Of a stretch of DNA of 64,000 nt, positions 43,321-52,029 are shown piece by piece. The stretch comes from Fibrobacter sp. GTDB taxonomy: Bacteria; Fibrobacterota; Fibrobacteria; Fibrobacterales; Fibrobacteraceae. The stretch covers positions 1-64,000 of the forward strand of contig JAKSIL010000006.1 of the NCBI GenBank assembly GCA_024398815.1, written 5' to 3'. Under the pieces are notes generated by a model. That model was given only the letters and a program-made list of their open reading frames with translations. It did not search any database and had not been told where the DNA came from. The position numbers and the translations under genes were made by a program. The first letter of the stretch is position 1. Each line of letters begins with the position of its first letter.

Positions 43321-46300
43321 CAGTGTACCGTCCATGAATCGGCCACATACTTCATGACGATGGGGCCGAAGTTTTTACCGCTTCCGCCGGCATTTTCCCA
43401 GGCCAACATCGAAATGTAGACCTTGCCCTCGCTAGAAATGGCGATTTGGGGTACAGCTCCGCGGAGGAAGTAGTTGTGTTTAGTGTAGAAATTGTTTTTA
43501 AAGTAAGGCAATTCGTTTTCGCCGTAGTGCTTCCACTTGCTGCCGTCCAGATAGTATGCGTGGCTTTGGGCAAGAGATGTACGTCCGTTGTCGTCGATGA
43601 TGGCGAAAAGCTTTCCGGACGATGCGGCGAGGCTGATGTGGTAGGCGAGTTGACCTTCATGAAGCGATTGCCCGAATGCGCCGGATGTCGTCCACGAGAT
43701 GGAATTGCTGCCGACCGTTCCCTTGTGTACGTACGGACCGTACTTTTCTGTGTCACGGTTCAGATAGCCCATGTAGATGTCGCTTCCATCGATGGCAAGG
43801 CTTATGCCGTTCACGTTCTGCGCGATTTTTTCGTCTTTTTTCAAAACGGTGTAGCTGCTGTTGAAGAGCACGTAGTAAGCCTGATATTTGGAAGTCGTGT
43901 CGACGTAGATGATGGCGAGGTCTCCGCTCGAAAGGAACTTCGACTGCATTTCGCGGACCTTCATGTAGTTGTAGGTGTACGTGGTGTCGCAAATTCTCTT
44001 TCGGTTCCTTCTGATGGTCGTATCCCTGCAATTACTGGTGGTGTATGTTTTGCCGGATTGCATTGTGGGAATGTCTTCGGTTTCCCAAGCGGATCCGTTC
44101 CAGTGTATGAGAACAGGGAGCTTTGTAGTCGTTTCGATGTAAGTGATTACAGGCTCTCCCGAGGATGGATTGCTTGTGATGGCTACGCTGCTTGCGTTTT
44201 CGATGGCGCTTCCCAGGTGGGCCCAAGCGGATGTTCCGCCTGCAGACTTGTAAATGTTCAGGCTCTTGTCGCTTGCGAGGACTGCGAGAATCAAGTCGCT
44301 TCCGGTTGACGCGAGCGTGAGTGACGTGATGGAATCGGTTGCGGAAATGCTCGAGGTGCTGAGTTTTTTCCATTCGCTTCCGTTATAGTACGAGGTGGTC
44401 ACCTGGGTGTTGCCGGTGAGGTAGGCCACCACGGGCTTCTTGTCTATTGTCGCGAGTGCCGGGGCTGTAGAGAACTTCGCCGTTTCAAGAACAGTGTCGG
44501 TGGCGAGGTTGCGCCAGGCCTTGCTGAAATATACCTTGCGGCAGGTTTCTTCGGCCCTGTGCCTTGTGTAGAAGGCGAGAGTCGGTACGTCGGTCGTACT
44601 GTCACGGTAGTCGAGGCAAATTGTCAATGCTCCGCTACCGCTTGCCGTGCTTTCGCGGGTGCTGCGGATGAATGCCGAGTTGAACTGCTCGATGGTCGTG
44701 TCCAAAGTGCCGTCGGAATTTCCTTGGTAGAAGTTTCCGTCGACATTGCTGAAGCTCCACCAGAATTGCTGTTCGTCTTCGTCGCCGATGGTCCCGAGCT
44801 TCGAATTCATGCCGCCCCATTCATCGCTGTAGAAGTAAAGGGCTTCGTCAGAAACGGATTCGTCGCCGCTCCAGGGATATACGGTGTCTGCAGCCGTGAT
44901 GACGCCTTGGGGCGGATTTTTGAGAATGCGCACCAGCATGGTATCGCTGAACGTGGCCTTTGTGCTGGATTCTTCTGCCGTCACGATACACTTGAGGTCT
45001 TTTCCCTTGGCGGAGAATTCCTCGTCGCGGAAGTCGTAGAAGCTGGAACCGTTCTTGTAGTAGTCGTACTTCGTCACCTTCGGTTCCAGGCTCTTTCCGC
45101 TGGAGGCGTCGATGCATTCCCAGGTGAACCAACTGATTCCCTGCCATACGTTGTTCACGGAGGCGTTCATTTCAAACTTTTCGCCGGGAAGTACGTAGAT
45201 TTCTTCGTCTTGTACGGCGATGAGTGGAATGTCCGTAGAGAATGTGATGGTCATGGTGTCAGTGGCGATGTTGCCATCGTCGTCTGTTGCGCGTGCAACG
45301 CAGTAGAACAGCACGGACGCAGCCGGAGCCTTCCAGACGGTGTCGTACTGTGAAACTGTTTTCCAATTGTTGTCGATGTCGGAGGGCGTTCCGCAACTCC
45401 ATTCGCGCTTGTCGATGTAACCCGGATAGTCAGGGTAGTCGCTTGCGCTTGCGTTCAGTACGATGTTGTAGCCTTCGCGAACGATTGCGCTCTTGTTCGT
45501 AACGGAGATGGAGGGCGGCGCGAGAATGATGTTGATGTGCGTGGTATCCTTGGCCGTGTTGCCGTCGTCGTCCGTGACTCGAATGATGCAGAGGTAGTCG
45601 TCCTGTGCGGTCGAGGGCATTACAGCGTTGTAGCTGGGCGAATTCGAGGACTTGTATGTAAATCCGATGTTGTCGGATTCATGTGAACCGCATCCCCATT
45701 CGTACTGCACGATTTTGCCCATCTTGTCGTAGGCCATGGCGTCGAGCCCGACGGTGTCCTTGATGGTGACGGTGTAATCGCCAAGGACCTGAACTGTCGG
45801 CGGATCCAGCAAGACGGTGTAGGTGGCGGTATCGCTTGTCTTGTTGTCGTCATCGTCCGTGACGCGGATGGCGCAGTACCAAGTGCAGGCCTGCGGCGGC
45901 ATGGTGAGCGTCATGTTGCTTGAATTGAATTCAATCCATTCGTCCTTGAGATTCTTCTTGACGCTGTCGCAGGCGTACTCGTACTTGACGATGCGACCGA
46001 GGGTGTCCTTGGCGACGAACTGGAACGGAACCTGGTCCTTTATGGTGACTTCAAGTTGCTTTGTGTTGAGCGAAACATAGGGAAGGTCTTGGACGGCGAT
46101 AAAGGTGAGACTGTCGCTTGCGGATTCTCCGTCGTCGTCGATAGCCTTGAATACGCACTTGTAGTTGTCTGTCGCAGTTCCCGGCAAAAGTACGTTGAAA
46201 CTCATGTTCGAGAAACTCTTTTGCGGAGTGGTGAAAGTCGTGTCGAAGTCGAAGTTCACCTTGCCGTTGCTGCAGCCCCAGGTGACTTTGTTGATGGTTC

Positions 46301-48752
46301 CGAACTTGTCGCTTGCGGATACTTCTACGCTGACGGTAGAGTTGATCTTGTGTTTGCCTGTAATGTCGGTCGAGCTCAAGCGAATCGTGGGCGGGTCCGA
46401 AATAACTTTTACTCTCAATGTGTCGGAGGCCTTCTTGCCGTCGGCGTTAGTAATGGTGACCGCCAATTTCTGGTCGCCCGTCTTGGTCCATGCGACAGCT
46501 CCTTCGGTGGTGCCTTCTGCCGGACATTTTTCCAGACCGGTTCCGGAGCAGGTCCAGACGATGGTCTTCGTTTCGTTAGTCGGGTCCGCATTGTTGGCGA
46601 AAACTTCCAGGTTGAAACGGATGGAATCGTTCATCGTGATGACGGTGTCATTTGACGGGTATTCGAAGTAGATGGAAGGCCCGTCGCTGTAGTAGCCGAA
46701 TCTGACCTTGTTGGAACTGTTTCCGTCCTTGGTCTTGACGACCATCTCGTAGAGCAAAGCCGCAGCGATGGTGTCGGGCAACATGTCCTTGCTCAAGACG
46801 AGCGTGGCGACGCTATCGACGACCGCCGACTTGAACACCTTTGCGTCCTTGATATTCGTTTCCCACGATACGGAATCGGGCATCGGGCTTGCGTTGAGAA
46901 TCTTTGCCGTAAAGGTGAGCTTTTGTGCGGTGTTGACCATCTTTGATGTCTTGCCGTCCACATTCAAGTTTATGGAGGTGGCGTCGACAACAAACGAGTA
47001 CTTGAGCGTATCGGAGACGAGCCCGGCGCTGTCCTTTACGGTCAAGGCGAATTTGTGGACTCCATCGGTGAGGTTTTCGAGATTCAAGGCGAAACTGTTT
47101 GTACTTAGGTACGAAAGTTCAGTTTCCTTATTGTCGAACCATGCGGTGGCGCTTTCGACCTGCGAACCGAAGTCATAAAGCTTTCCTGCAATTTGGTAGT
47201 CACGGACATTGATGGTGTCGACTTTGTCGGTAAAGTAGATGATGGGGCTTGAAGTGTCCTTCAAGGTGACCGGGTTCAGAAGTACGTTGTCGCCGGTTTC
47301 AACATGCTGGTACGAAAGGGAATCCGATGCAAATCTGTAACTTGTGGTATCGTTTGCCCACATGCGGTATGAACCAGGCGGCACGTCGATGCTGTAGTAG
47401 CCCTTGTCGTTTGTGCTGCCGTAGTAGCTGTTGCCAACGGAGTCCTTGAGGGTGATGCGAATGCCCTGGTGATGGCTCCATCCTTCGTATTTTGCGTAGC
47501 CGTACATCTCGCCGGTCGTCTTGTCCGGGTCGCCCAGGAAGAAAGTCCAGGGTCTTGTCGTTTTGCCGTCTTTAACATGTTCGGCGAAAACCGTATCGTA
47601 ACCGTCGGTGACCCAGACGTCCCAATAGATGCGCCCGGCCAGATTGATAAGGTTCTTCCCCGAAGCGGTGACAGCCTCGAAACTCTTTTCCTTGATTCCT
47701 TCGGCAATGAGGTCGTTGTCGGTCAGCACGGGCGGCTTGCCGCTGTTGTCGCGGCTCTTGGCGGCGCGGATGAAATAGCGGAGCGAAGCCGGATTGTCGG
47801 AGTCTTCGGCCTTGTAATAGAATGCGAAACGTTCCTTGTTGCTGAACTTGGAACCGTCCATGGGCTGCAACAGTTCAATGGTCGGAGGCCTGTTGTAGTG
47901 GATGATGACACTGTCTGTGGTTTCATTGTCGTCGTCGTCGATGGCGATGACGTAAATCTTTTGATTGCCCAAGGAATCGATATACTTTTCGTTGTAGTCA
48001 ATGGTCACAATCAAAGTGTCGCCACCGGCGGGCTCGAAGTCCCACTTTTGCGGCTTGGTCTTTCCGCTTGCGTCCGGGTCAATCTTCAAGGAGACAATCG
48101 TGCCGAAGGAGTCTCTTGCGGCGATGGGGAAGCTGACTTGACCAACGGAGTCCTTCGGATTTTCCAGGAAACCTTTGGAGCGAGTCCAAATAGTGTCGTG
48201 CGGAACTTCAAGAATCGGAGAGGTGTTGATGACGCGTATGTACTGACGAATGCCAGCCGTATCGCGGGCGTTGTTTCCGTCAACGGCGATGAAGAGTGCC
48301 TTGTAGAAGGATTCCTTGGGGAACGACCAGGACTGAACGGAACCGTTTGCCCCGCTGACTGTCGTGTCTATTTCCGCCTTGTCCTCTGTGCTTACCTTGA
48401 AACCGTACTTCAAAAGTTCGACGGAGTCTTCCGAGTCAAGTTCGCTTGTAAAGCGCCAGGCGTAGCGGTATATTTTTTCGGAATTGTAGCGCAGGAAGCC
48501 GACGAAATAGACGGGGTCGTTGATAGTCACCGTAAGGGTGTCGAAGGCAAGCACCGAGTCGGGGTTTGCGAGGTTCGCGATAGAATCGGCGAAGGCCTCT
48601 TCGTCTTCGATGGGCTCGTTAAACGCAAAGACAACGGAATGGTTGTTTTTCAGGTTTGCGTTTTCTTTGATGGAGGATTCCCTGGAACATCCGAAAAGGG
48701 ATGCCAGACAGAGAGACAGTCCTGCGAATAGACAAATTTTTCTCAGTTGCAT
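43320..48752 (-). CDS. Giant modular surface lipoprotein with PKD/Ig-like repeats
   Basis: 1810 residues from the ATG at 48752. MQLRKICLFAGLSLCLASLFGC is a lipoprotein signal with Cys22. Several beta-sandwich modules follow, with DDDDNETTDSV-type acidic ends. Around residues 450-540 there is a carboxypeptidase-regulatory-like domain (GYYSIDVPPGSYRMWAND). Then at least four PKD-like modules carry a cysteine pair: an inner W-x-C or Y-x-C (EYACDS, EWGCGSH, EWSCGTP) and a later [YC]-C before [IVA]xxxDDD[DG]N. The last 400 residues look like a beta-propeller (YYNGSEWKKL, HWNGSAWETED, YYLDGSKWKHYG). A role in adhesion or display is plausible but not shown. It is translationally coupled to the DUF6941-like gene. 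Confidence 0.75.
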   Translation of the reverse strand: MQLRKICLFAGLSLCLASLFGCSRESSIKENANLKNNHSVVFAFNEPIEDEEAFADSIANLANPDSVLAFDTLTVTINDPVYFVGFLRYNSEKIYRYAWRFTSELDSEDSVELLKYGFKVSTEDKAEIDTTVSGANGSVQSWSFPKESFYKALFIAVDGNNARDTAGIRQYIRVINTSPILEVPHDTIWTRSKGFLENPKDSVGQVSFPIAARDSFGTIVSLKIDPDASGKTKPQKWDFEPAGGDTLIVTIDYNEKYIDSLGNQKIYVIAIDDDDNETTDSVIIHYNRPPTIELLQPMDGSKFSNKERFAFYYKAEDSDNPASLRYFIRAAKSRDNSGKPPVLTDNDLIAEGIKEKSFEAVTASGKNLINLAGRIYWDVWVTDGYDTVFAEHVKDGKTTRPWTFFLGDPDKTTGEMYGYAKYEGWSHHQGIRITLKDSVGNSYYGSTNDKGYYSIDVPPGSYRMWANDTTSYRFASDSLSYQHVETGDNVLLNPVTLKDTSSPIIYFTDKVDTINVRDYQIAGKLYDFGSQVESATAWFDNKETELSYLSTNSFALNLENLTDGVHKFALTVKDSAGLVSDTLKYSFVVDATSINLNVDGKTSKMVNTAQKLTFTAKILNASPMPDSVSWETNIKDAKVFKSAVVDSVATLVLSKDMLPDTIAAALLYEMVVKTKDGNSSNKVRFGYYSDGPSIYFEYPSNDTVITMNDSIRFNLEVFANNADPTNETKTIVWTCSGTGLEKCPAEGTTEGAVAWTKTGDQKLAVTITNADGKKASDTLRVKVISDPPTIRLSSTDITGKHKINSTVSVEVSASDKFGTINKVTWGCSNGKVNFDFDTTFTTPQKSFSNMSFNVLLPGTATDNYKCVFKAIDDDGESASDSLTFIAVQDLPYVSLNTKQLEVTIKDQVPFQFVAKDTLGRIVKYEYACDSVKKNLKDEWIEFNSSNMTLTMPPQACTWYCAIRVTDDDDNKTSDTATYTVLLDPPTVQVLGDYTVTIKDTVGLDAMAYDKMGKIVQYEWGCGSHESDNIGFTYKSSNSPSYNAVMPSTAQDDYLCIIRVTDDDGNTAKDTTHINIILAPPSISVTNKSAIVREGYNIVLNASASDYPDYPGYIDKREWSCGTPSDIDNNWKTVSQYDTVWKAPAASVLFYCVARATDDDGNIATDTMTITFSTDIPLIAVQDEEIYVLPGEKFEMNASVNNVWQGISWFTWECIDASSGKSLEPKVTKYDYYKNGSSFYDFRDEEFSAKGKDLKCIVTAEESSTKATFSDTMLVRILKNPPQGVITAADTVYPWSGDESVSDEALYFYSDEWGGMNSKLGTIGDEDEQQFWWSFSNVDGNFYQGNSDGTLDTTIEQFNSAFIRSTRESTASGSGALTICLDYRDSTTDVPTLAFYTRHRAEETCRKVYFSKAWRNLATDTVLETAKFSTAPALATIDKKPVVAYLTGNTQVTTSYYNGSEWKKLSTSSISATDSITSLTLASTGSDLILAVLASDKSLNIYKSAGGTSAWAHLGSAIENASSVAITSNPSSGEPVITYIETTTKLPVLIHWNGSAWETEDIPTMQSGKTYTTSNCRDTTIRRNRKRICDTTYTYNYMKVREMQSKFLSSGDLAIIYVDTTSKYQAYYVLFNSSYTVLKKDEKIAQNVNGISLAIDGSDIYMGYLNRDTEKYGPYVHKGTVGSNSISWTTSGAFGQSLHEGQLAYHISLAASSGKLFAIIDDNGRTSLAQSHAYYLDGSKWKHYGENELPYFKNNFYTKHNYFLRGAVPQIAISSEGKVYISMLAWENAGGSGKNFGPIVMKYVADSWTVH

Positions 48753-48889
48753 AAGTTTCCTCAAACGACCTAAACCGCGCTTTTTGAATGAAAAGCGTTC
48801 CACAGAATTAAATTTATCTTTTTAATTGAAAAAACAAACACTATATTAGTGTATATATATTCTTGAATGTACTAGTTTGAGGCTTTTTT

Positions 48890-49774
48890 ATGCAAGATAT
48901 CCCACTTTGGTATTGGTTAATCGTTTTTTTTGCACTGGGCGCCTGTGTTGGGAGCTTCTATAACGTAATCGTTTACCGCATGCCGAGAGGCATTTCGCTC
49001 ATCAATCCGCCGAGCCACTGTCCGCTTTGCAAAAAACACATCCCCATCCGCTACAATCTGCCTATCGTGGGGTGGCTGTGGCTTCGGGGCAAAAGCGCCT
49101 GCTGCAAGCAGCCCATCAGTGTTATTTACCCCATCGGCGAAAGCCTTTGTGGTCTCTTGGGCGCACTTTCGCTTTTTGCGGCTGTCGCGGTGGGTTATGG
49201 CGCCGTGGTGCCGGAACTCTTTAGTGCCCCGGTGACGAACCCTGCGGTTTGGGCTAATGCCCTTGCTCTTTTCTGGCTGCTGCTGGGTGCCTACCCAGTT
49301 TGCGCGGTGGACTGCCAGTACAAGCTTATTCCCGATTCCATTTCGGTCGGTGGCATTGTGGCGGGCCTATTGATTTCGTTTATCCCTGGTGGAGTAACGC
49401 CGCTCCAGAGCCTTATCGGGGCTGTGGCTGCCGGTGGTGGACTTTATTTGCTTGGCTTAATCGCTTCGAAGGTATTGAAGAAAGAGGCCATGGGCTTTGG
49501 CGATGTGAAACTTTTGGCGGGCTATGGCGCCTTGATGGGCCTTACTGGCGCGGTGGAAACGCTTGTGGTCGCCGCCATTCTTGGACTCCTCGTGATGGTG
49601 CCTTATGGAAAAATTTCTGCGCGCAAGGCAGAACGCGCAAACGCTTCTGCAGATGATGCGCAGACGGCCGGCCAGATTCCCTTCGGGCCATTCCTTGCAG
49701 TGGCCGCCCCGTTCATGTACTTGTGGGGCGAACCGCTGTTCCAGATGTACTTGAAGTTCGTGCTCGGCGAATAA
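48890..49774 (+). CDS. pilD: Prepilin peptidase (A24A, PilD/GspO-like)
   Basis: 294 residues with about seven membrane segments. Cleaves and may methylate type IV prepilins or pseudopilins at the inner membrane. The N-terminal part has GACVGSFYNVIVYRMPRG and the cytoplasmic loop with HCPLCKKHIPIRYNLPI and SACCKQPISVIYPIGE, giving a four-cysteine zinc site. The two catalytic aspartates are in AVDCQYKLIPDSISVGG and AMGFGDVKLLAGYGA. It is alone here, without pil or gsp genes, as is common. It is divergent from the giant lipoprotein gene, with TATATT-like sequences in the shared AT-rich gap. Confidence 0.93.
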   Translation: MQDIPLWYWLIVFFALGACVGSFYNVIVYRMPRGISLINPPSHCPLCKKHIPIRYNLPIVGWLWLRGKSACCKQPISVIYPIGESLCGLLGALSLFAAVAVGYGAVVPELFSAPVTNPAVWANALALFWLLLGAYPVCAVDCQYKLIPDSISVGGIVAGLLISFIPGGVTPLQSLIGAVAAGGGLYLLGLIASKVLKKEAMGFGDVKLLAGYGALMGLTGAVETLVVAAILGLLVMVPYGKISARKAERANASADDAQTAGQIPFGPFLAVAAPFMYLWGEPLFQMYLKFVLGE

Positions 49775-49814
49775 TGCCTTGTTCGCCCTAGATTCCTTGG
49801 TCGACAAAAAAATG

Positions 49815-49881
49815 AAAACGCGCGGGATTGTTCTGCGCGTTTTATTTTTGCGAATTTTTATTCACGCTTTTTTTTGCGTGA
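49815..49881. terminator. Two terminator hairpins between convergent genes
   Basis: AAAACGCGC...GCGCGTTTT (49815-49843) serves the prepilin peptidase gene. TCACGC-TTTTTTTT-GCGTGA (49862-49881) lies just past the stop of the pectin methylesterase gene on the minus strand. Confidence 0.65.
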
Positions 49882-49884
49882 TTT

Positions 49885-52023
49885 TTATTCCACGCGGATG
49901 GTGCGCTGGCTTGAATAGCCCTTGCCGATAGTCTTGATGAGGTAGATTCCCGGCTGGAGCCCGCTTGTGTTCACGGAAGCCCCGACGGACTGGCGGACCA
50001 GTTGGCCGTTCACGGTGAAGAGCAGTTCCTTGGCGGGTTTGTTTGCGAGATCCGCTTCGGGTTTCGCCAATGTTCCGGGGATTAGTGCTAATCCATTTCC
50101 GCCGCACTCTATAGATTCGCAAAGCACGGGGTCCTCTTCGACGTTGACAGGTTCCAGGACAATCTGGTCCAGGTTCGGGCCGTCGTTTCCGCCGACAATC
50201 GAGAAGGTGATGTAACTTGCGCCTTTCTTCAGTTGCATGGAAAGTTCCTTGGTGAGGTAAGTGGTCCACGCGCCTGTGGCTTCGAATGACATTTCTTCGT
50301 TGGTGCCGGCGTCGGTAGAAATGGAAAGGCTGCGGGCGCTGCCAGAACCGTTTGCGTACGAGAACGTCGCTTTGTACTCGCCGTTCGCCGCCACGTACAC
50401 GGGGACTTTTACCGAGGAGGTGCCTGTGCCGAAGTTGATGTATCCTGAGCCCTTGAAGCCTGCGTTAGTGCTTTCGATAATCGCATTTTCTATAGTGCCG
50501 GATTCCGCCTGGAAAGTATTTGAGCCATCGCCTGTGAACTTCGCTCCGATTTCGATGTCTGCAGCGGCTGTCGTTGTCCATGTGTCGCTAGCGCCTGCGT
50601 CTGCTGCGTTCTTGCCGGTCCAGCCTGCGAATTTCCAGCCGTCGTTTGCAATCGCGGTGAACGTCACCTTTGTGCCTTCCGCGACTTTTTCGCGGTTCGG
50701 GCTCATCTGGATTTCACCGCCGATTTCTGCGCTGGTTTTCACGGTAACGTAGTCGACATTCGCTTCCAGGACTTCGATTTCATTGGAGGCGCTTCCGAGG
50801 CCGCCCATGGAGTTTGCGGCTCTCACGGTCACCTTGGAACCGGCGGAAATGTCGCCTACGTCGATGCTTGGCGAGGTTGTGTTGCTGTGGTACTTGCCGT
50901 TCACGAACACGACCCAGCAGATGGCGTTATCGTCGTCACTCCATTCAATGTTCGCACCTTGTTGCGAAATTTTCGGGGCGCCTACTTGCTTCGTGAATTT
51001 TGTCGGATCCCAGTTGTCCGAGCCGCCAAGGACGTTTGCAAGCGTGTACTTTGCAGCGTCGCTTGCATTCCACACGGTCTTGAGGGTAGTAGCCGTAGAA
51101 CCGTCCTTGCCACCGTCAAATCGCGTTTTGCGGCTGTTGGTATTCACTGCGTTTCCGTTGCCGTCCTTGCTGTTGTATTCGCCAAAGACGACGGGTGCGG
51201 AATTCATGTCGGGGCCCCAGCCTTCGGCCTTGGGCTGCGCTACCATTTTCGTGTTCAAAAATACCGTTTTCGCATGCCCCCAGGAGCGTCCCAAGTAGAA
51301 CGTGCCGTTGTAGCTGCCGTTGCTCACTTCGATAGTCGTGTTGTTGAATACGTAGCCCCAGTCGGTGCTGTTCTGCGAGGCAGTGATGTAGCCGCCGCTT
51401 CTATCCATGGTGAGTTTCGTGCCTTCGAAAAATACGTCGCCGTCACCGCAAATAAAGTCAACCGTTCCCTTGATTTGACCGCCTTCCCAGTATGTCTTGG
51501 AACCGCCGTTCTTCTTGGTGTAGTAGGTGTCCTGGCCGCTCAAGAGTTTTACGTTCTTGTAGATGAACTTGTCGCCGATTTGCTGGATGGCCACTTGGCG
51601 GCCGGCTTCCGAAGTCTTGAAGGTGCTCCTGTTCTGCACCGTCAAATCCTGCATGTAGATGTCTGAATTTTTCGGGAAGTACAGGGTGGCTGTGACGCTG
51701 ATGCCTTCGGTGTCCGTCGTGTTCCAGATGACGGACTTGTCGGCGGATTGCCCGATGAACGAAACGTGCGATGTGCTGAACGTGGTCTTGCCGTGTTCAT
51801 CGCCGGTGAGCTTCGTGAGTTCGTATTCGCCGTCGGGGAAGAAGATGATGAAACGCTTGCTTTCGCTCGCGCCCGATGCGGCTGCCTTCGCCATGGCGGC
51901 CTTGAAGTCGCCGTCTTTGCCTACGACGAAATCGATGCCGTGCTTTGCAACGGCAAAAGCGTTCGAGGCGAGCATCAATGCGAGTGCGCTGATCGAGAAT
52001 GTTCCTGAAAATTTTGTGTTCAT
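49885..52023 (-). CDS. Secreted pectin methylesterase (CE8) with CBM and C-terminal sorting-type module
   Basis: 712 residues. Signal peptide to about residue 25 (FSISALALMLASNAFA). CE8 beta-helix to about 330: KLLSGQDTYYTKK, GTVDFICGDGDVFFEG with the catalytic aspartates, and TFYLGRSWG. Then an Fn3-like domain (IEWSDDDNAICWVVFVNG), a bacterial repeat domain (WKFAGWTGKNAADAG) and a CBM35/CBM6-type domain (TFQAESGTIENAIIES to NLDQIVLEP). The last 75 residues, ending LQPGIYLIKTIGKGYSSQR and TIRVE, resemble type IX secretion C-terminal domains. The enzyme removes methyl esters from homogalacturonan. It lies six bases downstream of the pectate lyase gene in one operon. Confidence 0.9.
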   Translation of the reverse strand: MNTKFSGTFSISALALMLASNAFAVAKHGIDFVVGKDGDFKAAMAKAAASGASESKRFIIFFPDGEYELTKLTGDEHGKTTFSTSHVSFIGQSADKSVIWNTTDTEGISVTATLYFPKNSDIYMQDLTVQNRSTFKTSEAGRQVAIQQIGDKFIYKNVKLLSGQDTYYTKKNGGSKTYWEGGQIKGTVDFICGDGDVFFEGTKLTMDRSGGYITASQNSTDWGYVFNNTTIEVSNGSYNGTFYLGRSWGHAKTVFLNTKMVAQPKAEGWGPDMNSAPVVFGEYNSKDGNGNAVNTNSRKTRFDGGKDGSTATTLKTVWNASDAAKYTLANVLGGSDNWDPTKFTKQVGAPKISQQGANIEWSDDDNAICWVVFVNGKYHSNTTSPSIDVGDISAGSKVTVRAANSMGGLGSASNEIEVLEANVDYVTVKTSAEIGGEIQMSPNREKVAEGTKVTFTAIANDGWKFAGWTGKNAADAGASDTWTTTAAADIEIGAKFTGDGSNTFQAESGTIENAIIESTNAGFKGSGYINFGTGTSSVKVPVYVAANGEYKATFSYANGSGSARSLSISTDAGTNEEMSFEATGAWTTYLTKELSMQLKKGASYITFSIVGGNDGPNLDQIVLEPVNVEEDPVLCESIECGGNGLALIPGTLAKPEADLANKPAKELLFTVNGQLVRQSVGASVNTSGLQPGIYLIKTIGKGYSSQRTIRVE

Positions 52024-52029
52024 GTTCGC

